DNA of 64,000 bases from Marinobacter mobilis (GCF_900106945.1 NZ_FNNE01000003.1:62001-126000), one strand, 5' to 3'. Positions 39,392-50,336 are shown, counted from the stretch's first letter. The notes: generated by a model from the letters alone, not told the origin. Numbers and translations are program-made.

Positions 39392-39820
39392 GTGAAAGAA
39401 ATTACGTTGGAACTGAGCTCGGATTTCAGGCAAATCCAGGTCTTTGACGGAGAGTTTGATCCGCTGGACAGTGATGATGACCTTGAATGGGATGCCGAAG
39501 CGGTCAAGCGCTTTGGCTGCTATTGCCCACAGGTGGTGGCGCTCGGGGTCATTGAGAATCAGGATCATATTCTGCCGGTTCGTATTCATGCGGCAAGCTG
39601 TGATCCTGAGCTGAGCCAGTGGGACCATGTGGTGGAGTTCCCCTTCGAGTGTCTGTCAGGCCTGGTTGATATCGGGTCTGAAATGGTGCGGTTGCCGGCC
39701 GGAAAATACCAGTTGCGCTGGTCGGTGCGAAAAATCTCTCCCCATGCCGGTGATTACCGGATTGACTTCATTCGTTCTGATCAACAGACCCAGCGGGTTT
39801 TGAAACAGCTGTCAGCCTAG
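39392..39820 (+). CDS. Hypothetical protein, acidic, cytoplasmic
   Basis: A 142-residue protein without a signal peptide or membrane segment and not recognised. It is acidic (DGEFDPLDSDDDLEWDAEAV) with alternating hydrophobic residues that suggest beta strands (RIHAASCDPEL, HVVEFPFECLSG, YQLRWSVRKIS). The start is GTG at 39392 after a GGATCCTCGG stretch. It is followed 21 bp later by another unknown gene on the same strand, so the two may form a small operon. No domain can be named with confidence. Confidence 0.65.
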   Translation: MKEITLELSSDFRQIQVFDGEFDPLDSDDDLEWDAEAVKRFGCYCPQVVALGVIENQDHILPVRIHAASCDPELSQWDHVVEFPFECLSGLVDIGSEMVRLPAGKYQLRWSVRKISPHAGDYRIDFIRSDQQTQRVLKQLSA

Positions 39821-39841
39821 TGCCCCGGATGAGGAAACGGC

Positions 39842-40246
39842 ATGATTGAAGTGGTGACCGCCATTTCCCTCTGGGAACTGGTGAAACATGCGGGTAGCTG
39901 GGTGGTGAATCTGCAGCGGGCGCGCCGTTCCCGCAAGGAAGAATCTGTCGATGCGCTGCGGAAAGTGGTGATTGCTGCCCGTCATACCGCCGTCTACATG
40001 CGGCAGTTACAGGATACCGGCCAGCGATCCCATCAGAGGGAAGATGAACTGGCCACCTTGTGGACCGAGCTGAGCTTTGCCCTGGAAGACCTGGGTATGG
40101 ATAAGCTTGCCAAGCGCTGCCGCATCAAGGGTAAGGAATGGGCCGCCCCGCAAAGCATGGATGAGACCTATCTGGAAAAGGCCGATGCCGGCCTGGAGCG
40201 GATGGAACAGCTGGCCAATGCCCTGTTGCAGGAACTCCGTGATTAG
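39842..40246 (+). CDS. Hypothetical helical protein
   Basis: A 134-residue, mostly helical, charged protein not recognised from a family. It begins IEVVTAISLWELVKHAGSWVVNLQRARRSRK, an amphipathic start rather than a clear membrane helix, then long helices rich in Glu, Leu, Arg and Gln. No cysteines apart from one in AKRCRIKGKEW. AGGAAACGGC precedes the ATG. It lies 21 bp after the previous unknown gene and convergent with the alpha/beta hydrolase 11 bp away. Function unknown. Confidence 0.65.
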   Translation: MIEVVTAISLWELVKHAGSWVVNLQRARRSRKEESVDALRKVVIAARHTAVYMRQLQDTGQRSHQREDELATLWTELSFALEDLGMDKLAKRCRIKGKEWAAPQSMDETYLEKADAGLERMEQLANALLQELRD

Positions 40247-40257
40247 GCGATAGCCGT

Positions 40258-41148
40258 TCAGACGTTGGCACGAAAGCCAAGATAACTTTCCACCACTTCC
40301 TGAGGCGCTTCGACCTGCGGGTAATGCCCGATGCCTGGCAGCAGGGTTATGTCCGGATTGAGCACCAGCTGCCGGTAGCGTGTTGCCATGTGTTCGCCGG
40401 AAATCGGATCCAGCGGGCCGTTGATCAGCTTGACCGGGTAGCTGGCATCCAGCAGGGCACCCACCCAGCGTTCCCGGAACTGTTTCCGCTGGGGCATGTA
40501 GTGAATCACCTTATGCATCACGCCCACGCCATCGTTGTTGGTGATCAGCTCCCAGAACGCGTCGACTTCGTCGTCGCTGGGTGGAGTCTCGGGGCCAAAG
40601 ATATGGGTCAGGTTATTGGCCAGTTTCTGTTTGCTGGTTAATCGCGCAATCAGAAAGCCAGCCGGGGACAGCAGCAGCTTCTGGATCAATACCGGTTGGT
40701 GGGTTTCCGGGAACAGACCGCCATTGAGCAGACAGACGCTGGCGATGCGCAGGGGGGAACCGTCCTGGCGGGTGCCGGACTGGCGTTCCAGATCCCGGGC
40801 CATGAGTTCCTGGGCAACAGTATCACCATAATCATGGGCCAGGATGTGGTATTCCGTCAGTCCCTGTTCCTGCAGCCAGCGCTCGATCAGGGTGGCCTGG
40901 TCATGGATCCGGTAGGCAAAGTCCCGGGGTTTGGCCGAGTCTCCAAAACCAATCATGTCCAGGGCATACAGGGCGTAGTGTTCTTCCAGTAGCGGCCAGA
41001 TTTTACACCAGTCCCAGGATGAGGTCGGGAAACCATGGATCAGCACCAGTGCCGGGCCCTGAGGATTACCGCCCGTGCGGGTAAAGATGGGCATATTATC
41101 AAACTGATAGGTGGCGCCTGTTTGACGCCATTGCTCCAAAGCAATCAT
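40258..41148 (-). CDS. Alpha/beta hydrolase (epoxide hydrolase / haloalkane dehalogenase-like)
   Basis: A 296-residue soluble hydrolase. The oxyanion-hole segment is LVLIHGFPTSSWDW; the nucleophile elbow is ILAHDYGDTV, where an aspartate stands in place of serine, as in epoxide hydrolases and haloalkane dehalogenases; the catalytic acid is likely in GPLDPIS and the histidine in LLPGIGHYPQVEAP. A helical cap lies between residues 135 and 215. The natural substrate is not predictable from this. It is monocistronic, divergent from the uracil-DNA glycosylase-like gene 130 bp away. Confidence 0.88.
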   Translation of the reverse strand: MIALEQWRQTGATYQFDNMPIFTRTGGNPQGPALVLIHGFPTSSWDWCKIWPLLEEHYALYALDMIGFGDSAKPRDFAYRIHDQATLIERWLQEQGLTEYHILAHDYGDTVAQELMARDLERQSGTRQDGSPLRIASVCLLNGGLFPETHQPVLIQKLLLSPAGFLIARLTSKQKLANNLTHIFGPETPPSDDEVDAFWELITNNDGVGVMHKVIHYMPQRKQFRERWVGALLDASYPVKLINGPLDPISGEHMATRYRQLVLNPDITLLPGIGHYPQVEAPQEVVESYLGFRANV

Positions 41149-41278
41149 AAGCCGAACCGGTAGACTGGGTTTGTTATGCTACTAAGCTAAGCCCGCCCGG
41201 GCGCGACGTCAATGTTCCCTGCACCTGCCATTGACCATCAGGGCCGGGTGGTCAGGGATAGGTGATGGAGAAGTCACG

Positions 41279-41875
41279 GTGAGTCACGAAGAGTCTTTTG
41301 ATGCCCTGTTGGCAAGGGTCCGGCGTTGTACGTTGTGCGCTGCCAGCCTTGATCATGAGCCGCGACCGGTGGTGCAGGCCAGCCCGGAGGCGAAAATTCT
41401 GGTCGTCGGCCAGGCCCCTGGCCGGAAGGTGCATGAAACCGGTTTACCGTTCAATGACCCCAGCGGTGACCGGCTGCGGGACTGGATGGGCATCACCCGG
41501 GATACCTTTTACGATGAACAGCAACTGGCCATTCTTCCGATGGGCTTCTGCTACCCGGGAACCGGAAAATCCGGTGATCTGCCACCCCGGCGGGAATGTG
41601 CCCCCGCCTGGCGCGAATTGCTGCTCAGCCGACTGGAGAAGGTCCGGTTCACTCTGGCAATTGGCCAGTACGCCCAGGCCTATCACATTCCGGGGCCCAG
41701 ACGTTCAGTCACTGATACCGTCAGCCGCTGGCGTGAGTACTGGCCGGATCTGGTGCCGCTGCCTCATCCCAGTCCGAGAAACCTGATCTGGCTGCGCCGT
41801 AACCCCTGGTTTGAGGAAGAGGTGGTGCCGGCGATCCGGCAACGGGTGGCAGAGGTACTCAAGCCGGAGCTGTAG
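41279..41875 (+). CDS. Uracil-DNA glycosylase family protein with iron-sulfur cysteines
   Basis: A 198-residue protein of the uracil-DNA glycosylase superfamily. Four cysteines follow the pattern of the iron-sulfur family: CTLC near the N terminus and later CYPG and RRECAPAW separated by 15 residues. Motif 1 is VVGQAPGRKVHETG and the C-terminal catalytic histidine motif is HPSPRN. It would remove uracil or a related base from DNA; some members have other substrates. The GTG at 41279 has GGAG eight bases upstream; the ATG frame at 41231 adds 16 poorly conserved residues. Its last 17 bases overlap the convergent LysR gene. Confidence 0.88.
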   Translation: MSHEESFDALLARVRRCTLCAASLDHEPRPVVQASPEAKILVVGQAPGRKVHETGLPFNDPSGDRLRDWMGITRDTFYDEQQLAILPMGFCYPGTGKSGDLPPRRECAPAWRELLLSRLEKVRFTLAIGQYAQAYHIPGPRRSVTDTVSRWREYWPDLVPLPHPSPRNLIWLRRNPWFEEEVVPAIRQRVAEVLKPEL

Positions 41876-42734
41876 CCGCGACCAGGTGATCCACCAGCAT
41901 GCGGATCTTGGGCGACAGGTGGCGATTGTGGGGAAGCACCGCCCAGATGCCTTCCTCCGGTTCCTGGAAGCTTTCCAGCATCGGCAGTAACGAGCCCTCG
42001 TCCAGGTAGTGCTGAACGTAATAATCAGGTAGCTGGACCAGTCCAATCCCTTTCAGAGCAGCATCAGCGAGACTCTTCCCGGAGTTGCAGCGAAGGTTGC
42101 CCTGAACCCGCAGCAGCCGTTCCCGGCCATGTTCGCGGAAGCGCCAGAAATCGTTGGAACCGAGCAGACAGTTGTGTTGGTCCAGCTCGTTGAGCGTATG
42201 AGGCGCACCGTGACGATGGATGTAGTCGCGTGAGGCACACACGTGCAGGGTGCGTGATGCCAGTTTGCGGGCAACCATAGATGAATTCTTCAGCCGCCCG
42301 AGTCGGATGGCCAGATCAAAGCCACCATCGACCAGATCGACGGTCTGGTTAGTGAGATGAACGGTGATCTCCAGTCGTGGATAGCGGGCCAGGAAATCGT
42401 TGATCAGTGGCACAACCACATCCTCGCCATAGGTCACCGGCGCAGTCAGCCGGATCTTGCCCTGGGGGGAGCTTTGCAGGTTGGTGACGGCCTGTTCTGC
42501 AGCTTCCAGTCCATCCAGAACACTTCGACTATGCTGGTAATACAGCCGGCCAGCTTCCGTCAGCGAAACTTTCCGGGTTGTCCGGTACAGCAGGCGGGTG
42601 GCCAGGCGGTCTTCCAGATTGCGGACCTGGCGGCTGACCTGGGCGGTGGAAACGCCCAGGCGCCTGGCAGCCTGGGTAAAGCTGCCGCAGTCGGCCACCG
42701 CGACAAATTCGCTCACGCCTTCCCAAGGGTACAT
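41859..42734 (-). CDS. LysR family transcriptional regulator
   Basis: A 291-residue regulator with an N-terminal winged helix-turn-helix (ADCGSFTQAARRLGVSTAQVSRQVRNLE, residues 10-37, quoted in part: FTQAARRLGVSTAQVS) and a C-terminal effector domain (KIRLTAPVTYGEDVV, DLAIRLGRL). It closely fits the CrgA/AaeR-type subgroup. It is transcribed divergently from the formaldehyde dehydrogenase gene adhC with 161 bp between, the usual place for a regulator of the neighbouring gene. That it senses formaldehyde or a glutathione adduct is inference. Confidence 0.94.
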   Translation of the reverse strand: MYPWEGVSEFVAVADCGSFTQAARRLGVSTAQVSRQVRNLEDRLATRLLYRTTRKVSLTEAGRLYYQHSRSVLDGLEAAEQAVTNLQSSPQGKIRLTAPVTYGEDVVVPLINDFLARYPRLEITVHLTNQTVDLVDGGFDLAIRLGRLKNSSMVARKLASRTLHVCASRDYIHRHGAPHTLNELDQHNCLLGSNDFWRFREHGRERLLRVQGNLRCNSGKSLADAALKGIGLVQLPDYYVQHYLDEGSLLPMLESFQEPEEGIWAVLPHNRHLSPKIRMLVDHLVAATAPA

Positions 42735-42736
42735 TG

Positions 42737-42801
42737 TTACATCCTGGTAAAAGTGAATTTAGAATTCGGCAGATTATCACCTTGTGGTAAGTAAATATAA
42801 T
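42737..42801 (+). promoter_or_regulatory. adhC promoter with palindromic candidate LysR operators
   Basis: TTATCA (42774-42779), 16 bases, then TATAAT (42796-42801) form a plausible sigma-70 promoter. Overlapping its -35 is the near-palindrome TTATCAC-CTT-GTGGTAA (42774-42790). A second inverted repeat, TTAC-N6-GTAA, lies at 42737-42750 next to the LysR start. Two related sites in a divergent gap suit a LysR-type regulator. Binding itself is inference. Confidence 0.5.
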
Positions 42802-42808
42802 GGCGTAA

Positions 42809-44026
<1,218 letters not shown>

Positions 44027-44050
44027 ACCGGCACGGGTGGACTACAGACC

Positions 44051-44911
44051 ATGAGCGAGCTAGCCAATGAGCTGGAAAATGTCAGCGCCAACAAGTGTTT
44101 TGGTGGCTGGCACAAACAGTACCGGCATTTCTCCAGAACCCTCGGGTGCACCATGCGGTTTGCCGTGTACCTGCCGCCCCAGGCGATGGTGGGGGAAAAC
44201 GTGCCGGTCCTGTACTGGCTGTCGGGACTGACCTGCACCGATGAGAACTTCATGCAGAAGGCCGGTGCCCAACGGATGGCGGCGGAACTGGGGCTGGCGA
44301 TTGTTGCCCCGGACACAAGCCCCCGTGGTGATGAGGTGCCCGATGACCCGGCCCAGGCCTATGACCTGGGCCTGGGGGCCGGGTTTTACGTCAACGCCAG
44401 CGAAGCGCCGTGGTCCCGTCATTACCAGATGTATGACTATGTGGTGAAGGAGTTGCCGGAGTTGATCGAAGCTCACTTCCCGGTGAGTGACCGACGGGCG
44501 ATCAGTGGCCATTCCATGGGGGGGCATGGTGCGCTGACCATCGCCCTGCGTAACCCCGAGCGTTACCGGTCAGTCTCTGCCTTCAGTCCGATCAGTCATC
44601 CGGTGGACTGCCCGTGGGGGCAGAAAGCGTTCCGGGCGTACCTGGGGGACGATCAGGCACTCTGGCGTGAATACGATGCGTCACTGCTGATGGCCGATAC
44701 GCGGGCGACGTTACCGGCGCTGGTGGATCAGGGTATGGACGATGCCTTCCTGGAACGGGAGCTGAAGCCGGAAACCCTGGAGGCAGCAGCCAGGGCCAGT
44801 GGCTATCCGCTGACCTTGCGACGCCATGAGGGCTATGACCACAGCTACTACTTCATCGCCAGCTTTATTGGCGATCACCTGCAGTTTCACAGCCGTCAGC
44901 TGGCTCAGTAA
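44051..44911 (+). CDS. fghA: S-formylglutathione hydrolase
   Basis: Hydrolyses S-formylglutathione to formate and glutathione, completing the pathway begun by AdhC. The 286-residue esterase-D-type protein has the nucleophile elbow ISGHSMGGHGALTIAL, the YWLSGLTCTDENFMQKAGAQ segment typical of the family (shown in part: LSGLTCTDENF), the sequence DTSPRG, and the C-terminal histidine in GYDHSYYFIASFI. It is 24 bp after adhC and convergent with the symporter gene 15 bp away. Confidence 0.96.
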   Translation: MSELANELENVSANKCFGGWHKQYRHFSRTLGCTMRFAVYLPPQAMVGENVPVLYWLSGLTCTDENFMQKAGAQRMAAELGLAIVAPDTSPRGDEVPDDPAQAYDLGLGAGFYVNASEAPWSRHYQMYDYVVKELPELIEAHFPVSDRRAISGHSMGGHGALTIALRNPERYRSVSAFSPISHPVDCPWGQKAFRAYLGDDQALWREYDASLLMADTRATLPALVDQGMDDAFLERELKPETLEAAARASGYPLTLRRHEGYDHSYYFIASFIGDHLQFHSRQLAQ

Positions 44912-44926
44912 ACCCTTCAGTTCCGG

Positions 44927-46300
44927 TTAGCGGCTGGCGGGCCTGCAGATCAGGGCAACCAGTACGCTGACCACTACCGAAGCGGCCAGGGCACCGACAA
45001 ACGGCGACAGGGTAGGGATAGCCCCCGGGAAACTGGCGGCTTCAATACCGGCCATCAGGCTCCCGGTGCTGTACCAGCCCGGGAGAATGGCGCCGGCCAG
45101 TCCGGCCAGGCAACCGGCGACGGCTGCCGGAGTGATCATCCGCGACCACAAGCCCATCAGCACCGGCACCACGGCGGTGGCACAGAGCAGATCGGCGATC
45201 AGGAACAGCCGCAGCACGGATATTCCCTGCAATGCGACCAGAACCACCGGCACCATCAGCGCAACTGTGATCCAGCGGGCGGCGGTCAGTGACAGTCCCT
45301 GTTTCTCCGTTACTGCCAGCGACGCCAGGGCATTCTGCAGGGTATCGACCGAAGACGCCACCAGGGTGAGTGCCAGCACCAGAGCGGCTAAGGTCAGCCA
45401 CTGTGGGGCACCGGACAACAGCGCGAAGAAGGGAATAGGAGGCGAACCGATGTCGACTCCGCTGGTGGCCGCAAGAATACCAAGGGCGCCCACAACCGCC
45501 ACCACGATGACGGTAACAAGTCCGCCCAGTAAGGCGCCGCGGCCGAGTGCTTTGGCGTCCTGGGCGGCCCATAACCGTTGCCAATAGCCCTGGTGGAACA
45601 GGTTGGCAGCGGTCACCGCGATGATCAGGGTCAGCGCCACGCTGAAGGCTGTTGCTGTGGGAACCGCGGGCATCGGAGCAGCCTGACCCAGTGACGGCAG
45701 TTGATTCAGTGCAAATCCGCCGACAATCAGCAGCAGCCCGGTCAGCAACACGGCTTGCCAGCGATCAGTCACCAGGCTTGCTCGCAGACCGCCCCAGGCG
45801 GTGTAGATCAAGGTTGCGATCGCCACGCCCAGCACAGCAATGTTGCCATTGATACCTGACAGCAAATGGGTGATGGCACCGATGGCGGTCAGTTCTGCGG
45901 TCAGGAAGCAAAGCATATAAAGCACTGAGATCAGTGCGACATAGCGGCGGATACCCGTTCCATAGCAGTTCTGAGCAAACTCACCGATACTCCTGCCTTC
46001 GGGCAGCACACGGCGAATAGCCGGTCCAAACCAGGCAAACACCAGAAATGGAAGTGCTGCGCCAACGGCGTAGCCTGCCAAGGCGACAGGCCCCAACAGG
46101 GAGCCTACTTCCGGGGGGGCAAACAGGATCCAGCCACCCATGCCCGAGGCGAGGAAGGACAGCCCAATGGCGCTGGCACCCTGACTGTTGCGCGCAGTGA
46201 CGTAGTCATCAAGGCTGCCATCGGCCAGCCGTGCCCGTAACCCGAGCCAGGTAAACAGGATCAGCGATACGGCAATGGCCGCGAGGGTGGCGTACAGCAA
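44927..46300 (-). CDS. Sodium:solute symporter (SSS family)
   Basis: A 457-residue membrane transporter with about 13 hydrophobic segments. Early motifs GASAIGLSFLASGMGGWILFAPPEVG and the GYAVGAALPFLVFAWFGPAIRR core (each quoted within limits: SFLASGMGGWILF, GPAIRRVLPEG) fit the sodium:solute symporter family. The substrate cannot be told. The start is TTG at 46300 with GGAGGA seven bases upstream, a strong site. It is monocistronic between fghA and the phasin-like gene. Confidence 0.88.
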   Translation of the reverse strand: MLYATLAAIAVSLILFTWLGLRARLADGSLDDYVTARNSQGASAIGLSFLASGMGGWILFAPPEVGSLLGPVALAGYAVGAALPFLVFAWFGPAIRRVLPEGRSIGEFAQNCYGTGIRRYVALISVLYMLCFLTAELTAIGAITHLLSGINGNIAVLGVAIATLIYTAWGGLRASLVTDRWQAVLLTGLLLIVGGFALNQLPSLGQAAPMPAVPTATAFSVALTLIIAVTAANLFHQGYWQRLWAAQDAKALGRGALLGGLVTVIVVAVVGALGILAATSGVDIGSPPIPFFALLSGAPQWLTLAALVLALTLVASSVDTLQNALASLAVTEKQGLSLTAARWITVALMVPVVLVALQGISVLRLFLIADLLCATAVVPVLMGLWSRMITPAAVAGCLAGLAGAILPGWYSTGSLMAGIEAASFPGAIPTLSPFVGALAASVVVSVLVALICRPASR

Positions 46301-46399
46301 GGGTGTTTCCTCCAGCAGGGAACCAGCCGACGGGCCGGCAAAAACGATGGAGGAATACTGACATATTCTGCCAATCCCTGCGACAGAGGCTGGGGCTTC

Positions 46400-46729
46400 C
46401 TAGTGCTCTTCATCGAAGAGGTGATGCATCTGCTCTCGGGCCTTAAAAAAATACTCCTGCCATGCTTCCCAGTCGGCACAGAACTGGTCACTCATCGCTT
46501 TGAAATCCCGGGCCTGTTCTTCAGAAAGCTCCTTGAGGTCGTCCAGACTCTTGACGTCACCGACCTTGCGGGCCTGCTCAACCGCTGCATCAGCGTAGCG
46601 GCGAAAGGTCAGCACCTGAAGCTCGGTGGCCTTGGTAAACTGCTCAAACAGGGTTTCATTGAAACGGGTGGCCCGTTCCACCAATTCCCGGGATTTTTCG
46701 TGGACACTGTCGATCAAATCATTATCCAT
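46400..46729 (-). CDS. Phasin-like family protein
   Basis: A 109-residue helical protein resembling phasins, which coat polyhydroxyalkanoate granules, though it could have another role. The pattern ELVERATRFNETLFEQFTKATELQ followed by AEQARKVGDVKSLDDL-type and SDQFCADWEAWQEYF is phasin-like (quoted in part). The ATG at 46729 is preferred because GGAG lies seven bases before it. No PHA synthase or depolymerase gene is nearby. It is divergent from the DksA-type gene. Confidence 0.7.
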   Translation of the reverse strand: MDNDLIDSVHEKSRELVERATRFNETLFEQFTKATELQVLTFRRYADAAVEQARKVGDVKSLDDLKELSEEQARDFKAMSDQFCADWEAWQEYFFKAREQMHHLFDEEH

Positions 46730-46872
46730 GGTCGCTGCTCCGTCGTCCCGCTGCATGTGAGACATTGTGTGTTGTCATTCTTGCCCAGACAGAGTTGCAT
46801 CGTTTTGACAAGCATCAATCCCGGATCAGGCTTATGCTTTATAAAAAAGGAATGTGAACCGAGGAGACATTC

Positions 46873-47196
46873 ATGACTGACCGCAAGACTGAACTCCAGA
46901 CCCTGCGTGCCGACCTGCAGGCACGACTGAAACGCCTCCACGCCCACCAGCGTCGCGAAGACGGTGCCATTAACCGGGATTTCGAGGAGCAGGCGGTTGA
47001 GACCCAGAATGATGAGGTGGTTGATGGACTGGAGGCCGAATCCCGGGCGGAACTGATCCAGGTGGAGCGGGCGCTGGAGCGCATCGATGCGGGCGAAGGT
47101 GATGACTGCGAACGTTGTGGCCAACCCATCGATCCCCGCAGGCTGCAGATACTGCCTTACACCACGCTGTGCGTGAAGTGTGCGGATTCTGTCTGA
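46873..47196 (+). CDS. TraR/DksA-type C4 zinc-finger protein
   Basis: A 107-residue protein with an N-terminal coiled coil (about residues 1-75) and a C-terminal C4 zinc finger CERCGQPIDPRRLQILPYTTLCVKC (cysteines in CERC and CVKC). Proteins of this type bind RNA polymerase's secondary channel and alter transcription, but this one is shorter than DksA and lacks its usual DxxDxA tip, so it may be a divergent paralogue. GAGGAGAC precedes the ATG. It is 37 bp upstream of the ABC ATPase gene and on the same strand. Confidence 0.88.
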   Translation: MTDRKTELQTLRADLQARLKRLHAHQRREDGAINRDFEEQAVETQNDEVVDGLEAESRAELIQVERALERIDAGEGDDCERCGQPIDPRRLQILPYTTLCVKCADSV

Positions 47197-47233
47197 GGCA
47201 ATCCCTCTCCCAACCTGATCGGGCCAGGACGGC

Positions 47234-47947
47234 ATGTCTGACAACAAGGTTGTATTCCGCACACAAGGGCTGACCAAAACCTATCAGCAGGGTGATGTGG
47301 AGGTTCATGCCCTTCGTGGTGTGGATCTCGAACTCTACGATGAGGAAATGGTGGTGCTGCTTGGGGCGTCCGGTTCCGGGAAATCTACCCTGCTGAATAT
47401 CCTTGGCGGGCTGGACGTGGCCACGTCGGGGGTGGTGGAGTACTGCGACATGACCCTGAGTCAGGCCAGTGACCGTGAACTGACCCGGTACCGTCGCGAC
47501 TTTGTGGGCTTTGTATTCCAGTTCTACAACCTGATTCCAAGCCTGACGGCCCGGGAGAATGTCGCCGCGGTCACGGAAATTGCCAGGGAACCCATGTCGC
47601 CGGAAGAGGCCTTGGGCCTGGTGGGGTTGTCTGATCGTATGGACCATTTTCCGGCCCAGCTGTCCGGCGGTGAACAGCAGCGGGTTGCGATTGCCCGTGC
47701 CATCGCCAAGCGTCCGCAGGTGTTGTTGTGCGACGAGCCCACCGGTGCGCTGGATTCTGCCACCGGGGTGTTGGTGCTGGCGGCGCTGGACAAGGCAAAC
47801 CGGGAAACCGGGACAACGACTGTCATCATTACCCACAATGCGGCCATCGCTGCCATGGCGGATCGGGTGATTACCCTGTCTGATGGCATGATCAGCGGCG
47901 AGTACCGCAATGCAGAGCGCCAGGAACCGGCGTCCCTGAGCTGGTAG
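47234..47947 (+). CDS. ABC transporter ATP-binding protein (MacB/LolD type)
   Basis: A 237-residue ATPase. Walker A is [11 protein letters not shown], the Q loop follows in [14 protein letters not shown], the signature is [16 protein letters not shown] and Walker B is [12 protein letters not shown]. The FQxYNLIP pattern is typical of the MacB/LolD/FtsE-like group that works on lipoproteins, toxins or antimicrobial peptides and not on small nutrients. It is followed by the permease (16 bp) and by a membrane fusion protein, giving a three-part export system. Confidence 0.95.
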   Translation: MSDNKVVFRTQGLTKTYQQGDVEVHALRGVDLELYDEEMVVLLGASGSGKSTLLNILGGLDVATSGVVEYCDMTLSQASDRELTRYRRDFVGFVFQFYNLIPSLTARENVAAVTEIAREPMSPEEALGLVGLSDRMDHFPAQLSGGEQQRVAIARAIAKRPQVLLCDEPTGALDSATGVLVLAALDKANRETGTTTVIITHNAAIAAMADRVITLSDGMISGEYRNAERQEPASLSW

Positions 47948-47963
47948 CCGGAGCCACCGCGCC

Positions 47964-50327
47964 ATGACCGCATTGAACACCAAGCTTTTCCGGGAACTCT
48001 GGCAGTTGCGCGGTCAGGTGCTGGCCATTGCCCTGGTCATTGCTGGTGGCGTCGCCGTATGCTTGATGTCGATCGTCAATTACTCCTCCCTGGAGCTCAC
48101 CCGGGCGCAATACTACGCCGAGAACCAGTTTGCCGATGTCTTTGCCTCACTCAAACGGGCCCCCCGTCACGTTACTCAGCGAATCGCCGCAATACCCGGC
48201 GTGCTCAGGGTCAGTGACCGGGTAGAGGGGGCGGCCAAACTGCAGATGCCGGGGTTCACCGACCCGGTATCAGCACAGATCGTCTCGTTGCCGGGTAATG
48301 AGCAGCCGTTGCTCAATCGCCTCTACCTGCGGCAGGGGCGGTTACCGGATGCCCGTCATACCGACGAAGTGGCTATCATCGGCAGCTTCGCCAAGGCTCA
48401 TAACCTGCAACCCGGCGATACCATCAAGGCGATCATAAATGGTCGCTGGCAGCCTTTACGGGTGGTGGGTATTGTCGAATCGCCGGAGTTTATCTTTGTA
48501 CTGCCGCCGGGTGGTTTGCTGCCGGATTACCAGCGTTATGGGGTGTTGTGGATGGCCCGTGATGCGCTCGCTGCGGCTATGGATATGGAAGGGGCTTTCA
48601 ACAGCGTATTACTGCAGGTGGATCGGGGGTTCGCTGTAGCCGATGTGATTGACCACCTTGACCGCCTGCTGGCGCGCTATGGTGGAACCGGCGGCCTGGA
48701 AAGACACGACCAGATATCCCATCGCTACCTCAATGACGAACTGGCGCAGCTGCGTACCATGGCAACGGTGTTTCCACTGATCTTCATGTCAGTGGCGATG
48801 TTCCTGCTGAACGTTGTGATTGGCCGTTTGATTGCCACCCAGCGGGACATCATTGCTGTGCTCAAGGCTTATGGCTACGGCAACTGGGCAATTGCCAGGC
48901 ACTACCTCCAGCTCACCATGGTAATCGCGGTACTGGGGCTGGTGCTGGGCTGCGTCATCGGCTTATGGCTCGGTCGGGGGCTGGGGGAAATGTATATCGA
49001 GTATTATCGTTTCCCCCGGCTGCTGTTCATTATCCACCCCGGCTGGTTTGTCCTGTTGACGGTGATCACCTTGTTGTTTGCCTTCCTGGGGAGCTTGCGT
49101 TCTATCTACCGGGCGGCCTCGCTGCCACCGGCAGAAGCCATGCAGCCGGAGGGGCCTGTGCGCTTTCGCATTACGCTGCTGGAGCGGGTGTTGTCCGGTG
49201 TTCGGTTCAGCCAGCCGTCGCGGATGATTGTCCGGCAACTGGCGCGGCGCCCGGGGCGCACCGGGTTGTCAGTGCTTGGTGTGGCCCTTGCCACGGCAAT
49301 CATCATGGTGGGCAACTTCCAGTTTGACTCGGTGTCCCTGATGGTCCATGCCCAGTTTGCCCGGGTACAGCAACAGGATGTTGCCGTGACCCTGACCGAT
49401 CCGGTGAATTCGGCGGCCCTGTTCGGGCTGGTCCGGGATCCCGGCATCCGCTATGCCGAAGGCCGTCGAAGTCTGGCGGTTGAATTGATTCATGGCCACC
49501 GCCGTTGGCGTACCGCGCTGTCGGGAATACCTGAGCCGGCCTATCTGCAGTTTGTCATTGATGAATCGATGGCCCCGGTGGCGATACCGGAAGCGGGCGT
49601 GCTGCTCACAGATTTCCTGGCCGCCGGTCTGGACATCCGCGCCGGGGAGACCCTGACAGTGCAGGTGCTTGAGGGTGAACGCCGGCGGTTGGAGGTGCCG
49701 GTCGCGGGAACCACCAGTGAATTCCTTGGCGTGGCGGCCTACATGCGGCTGTCTTCCGTCAATCGCCTGCTGGGGGAAGGGCCGGTGGTCAATCAGGTGC
49801 TGCTCAATACTGACCCGCAGCAGAGCACCGTGGTCTATGAACGGCTGCGGTTGATGCCTGGGGTGTTGGCGGTGAATATCCGTGAGGCCATGCTGGCGAG
49901 CTTCTATGACACCCTGGCCAAGACCTTCCTGACCTTCACGTTTTTCAACAGTCTTTTGGGGGGCGTGATCGCCTTTGGGGTGATCTACAACACCGTGCGG
50001 ATCTCGCTGGCGGAAAAGGGGCGGGAGCTGGCCAGTATGCGGGTACTGGGCTACAGCACACCCGAGGTCGGTCATATCCTGCTTGGTGAACTGGCGATCA
50101 TCCTGCTGCTGGGAGTGCCGGTTGGGTGGCTGATTGGGCAAGGCCTGGCCGCAGCGCTGGTGTGGTCGTTGCAGACTGAACTTTATCGTGTACCGTTAAC
50201 CTTGACCGTTCAGACCCTGGCGATGTCGGCCTCGGTGGTCCTTGTGTCGGCTATTGGCTCGGGGCTGATTGCCTGGCGGCGTCTGGCGGGGCTGGATCTT
50301 GTGGCGGTCCTCAAGACCAGGGAGTAA
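47964..50327 (+). CDS. ABC transporter permease with two FtsX domains
   Basis: A 787-residue membrane protein. It has an N-terminal helix (residues 15-40), a large periplasmic region, three helices near 270-390 (first FtsX domain), a second periplasmic region, and three further helices in the last 130 residues (second FtsX domain, ending [18 protein letters not shown]). This doubled architecture fits MacB-related mechanotransmission permeases that do not carry substrate through the membrane but drive periplasmic partners. The substrate is unknown. It ends 9 bp before the fusion-protein gene, so translation is probably coupled. Confidence 0.92.
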   Translation: MTALNTKLFRELWQLRGQVLAIALVIAGGVAVCLMSIVNYSSLELTRAQYYAENQFADVFASLKRAPRHVTQRIAAIPGVLRVSDRVEGAAKLQMPGFTDPVSAQIVSLPGNEQPLLNRLYLRQGRLPDARHTDEVAIIGSFAKAHNLQPGDTIKAIINGRWQPLRVVGIVESPEFIFVLPPGGLLPDYQRYGVLWMARDALAAAMDMEGAFNSVLLQVDRGFAVADVIDHLDRLLARYGGTGGLERHDQISHRYLNDELAQLRTMATVFPLIFMSVAMFLLNVVIGRLIATQRDIIAVLKAYGYGNWAIARHYLQLTMVIAVLGLVLGCVIGLWLGRGLGEMYIEYYRFPRLLFIIHPGWFVLLTVITLLFAFLGSLRSIYRAASLPPAEAMQPEGPVRFRITLLERVLSGVRFSQPSRMIVRQLARRPGRTGLSVLGVALATAIIMVGNFQFDSVSLMVHAQFARVQQQDVAVTLTDPVNSAALFGLVRDPGIRYAEGRRSLAVELIHGHRRWRTALSGIPEPAYLQFVIDESMAPVAIPEAGVLLTDFLAAGLDIRAGETLTVQVLEGERRRLEVPVAGTTSEFLGVAAYMRLSSVNRLLGEGPVVNQVLLNTDPQQSTVVYERLRLMPGVLAVNIREAMLASFYDTLAKTFLTFTFFNSLLGGVIAFGVIYNTVRISLAEKGRELASMRVLGYSTPEVGHILLGELAIILLLGVPVGWLIGQGLAAALVWSLQTELYRVPLTLTVQTLAMSASVVLVSAIGSGLIAWRRLAGLDLVAVLKTRE

Positions 50328-50336
50328 GGAGAGGGA

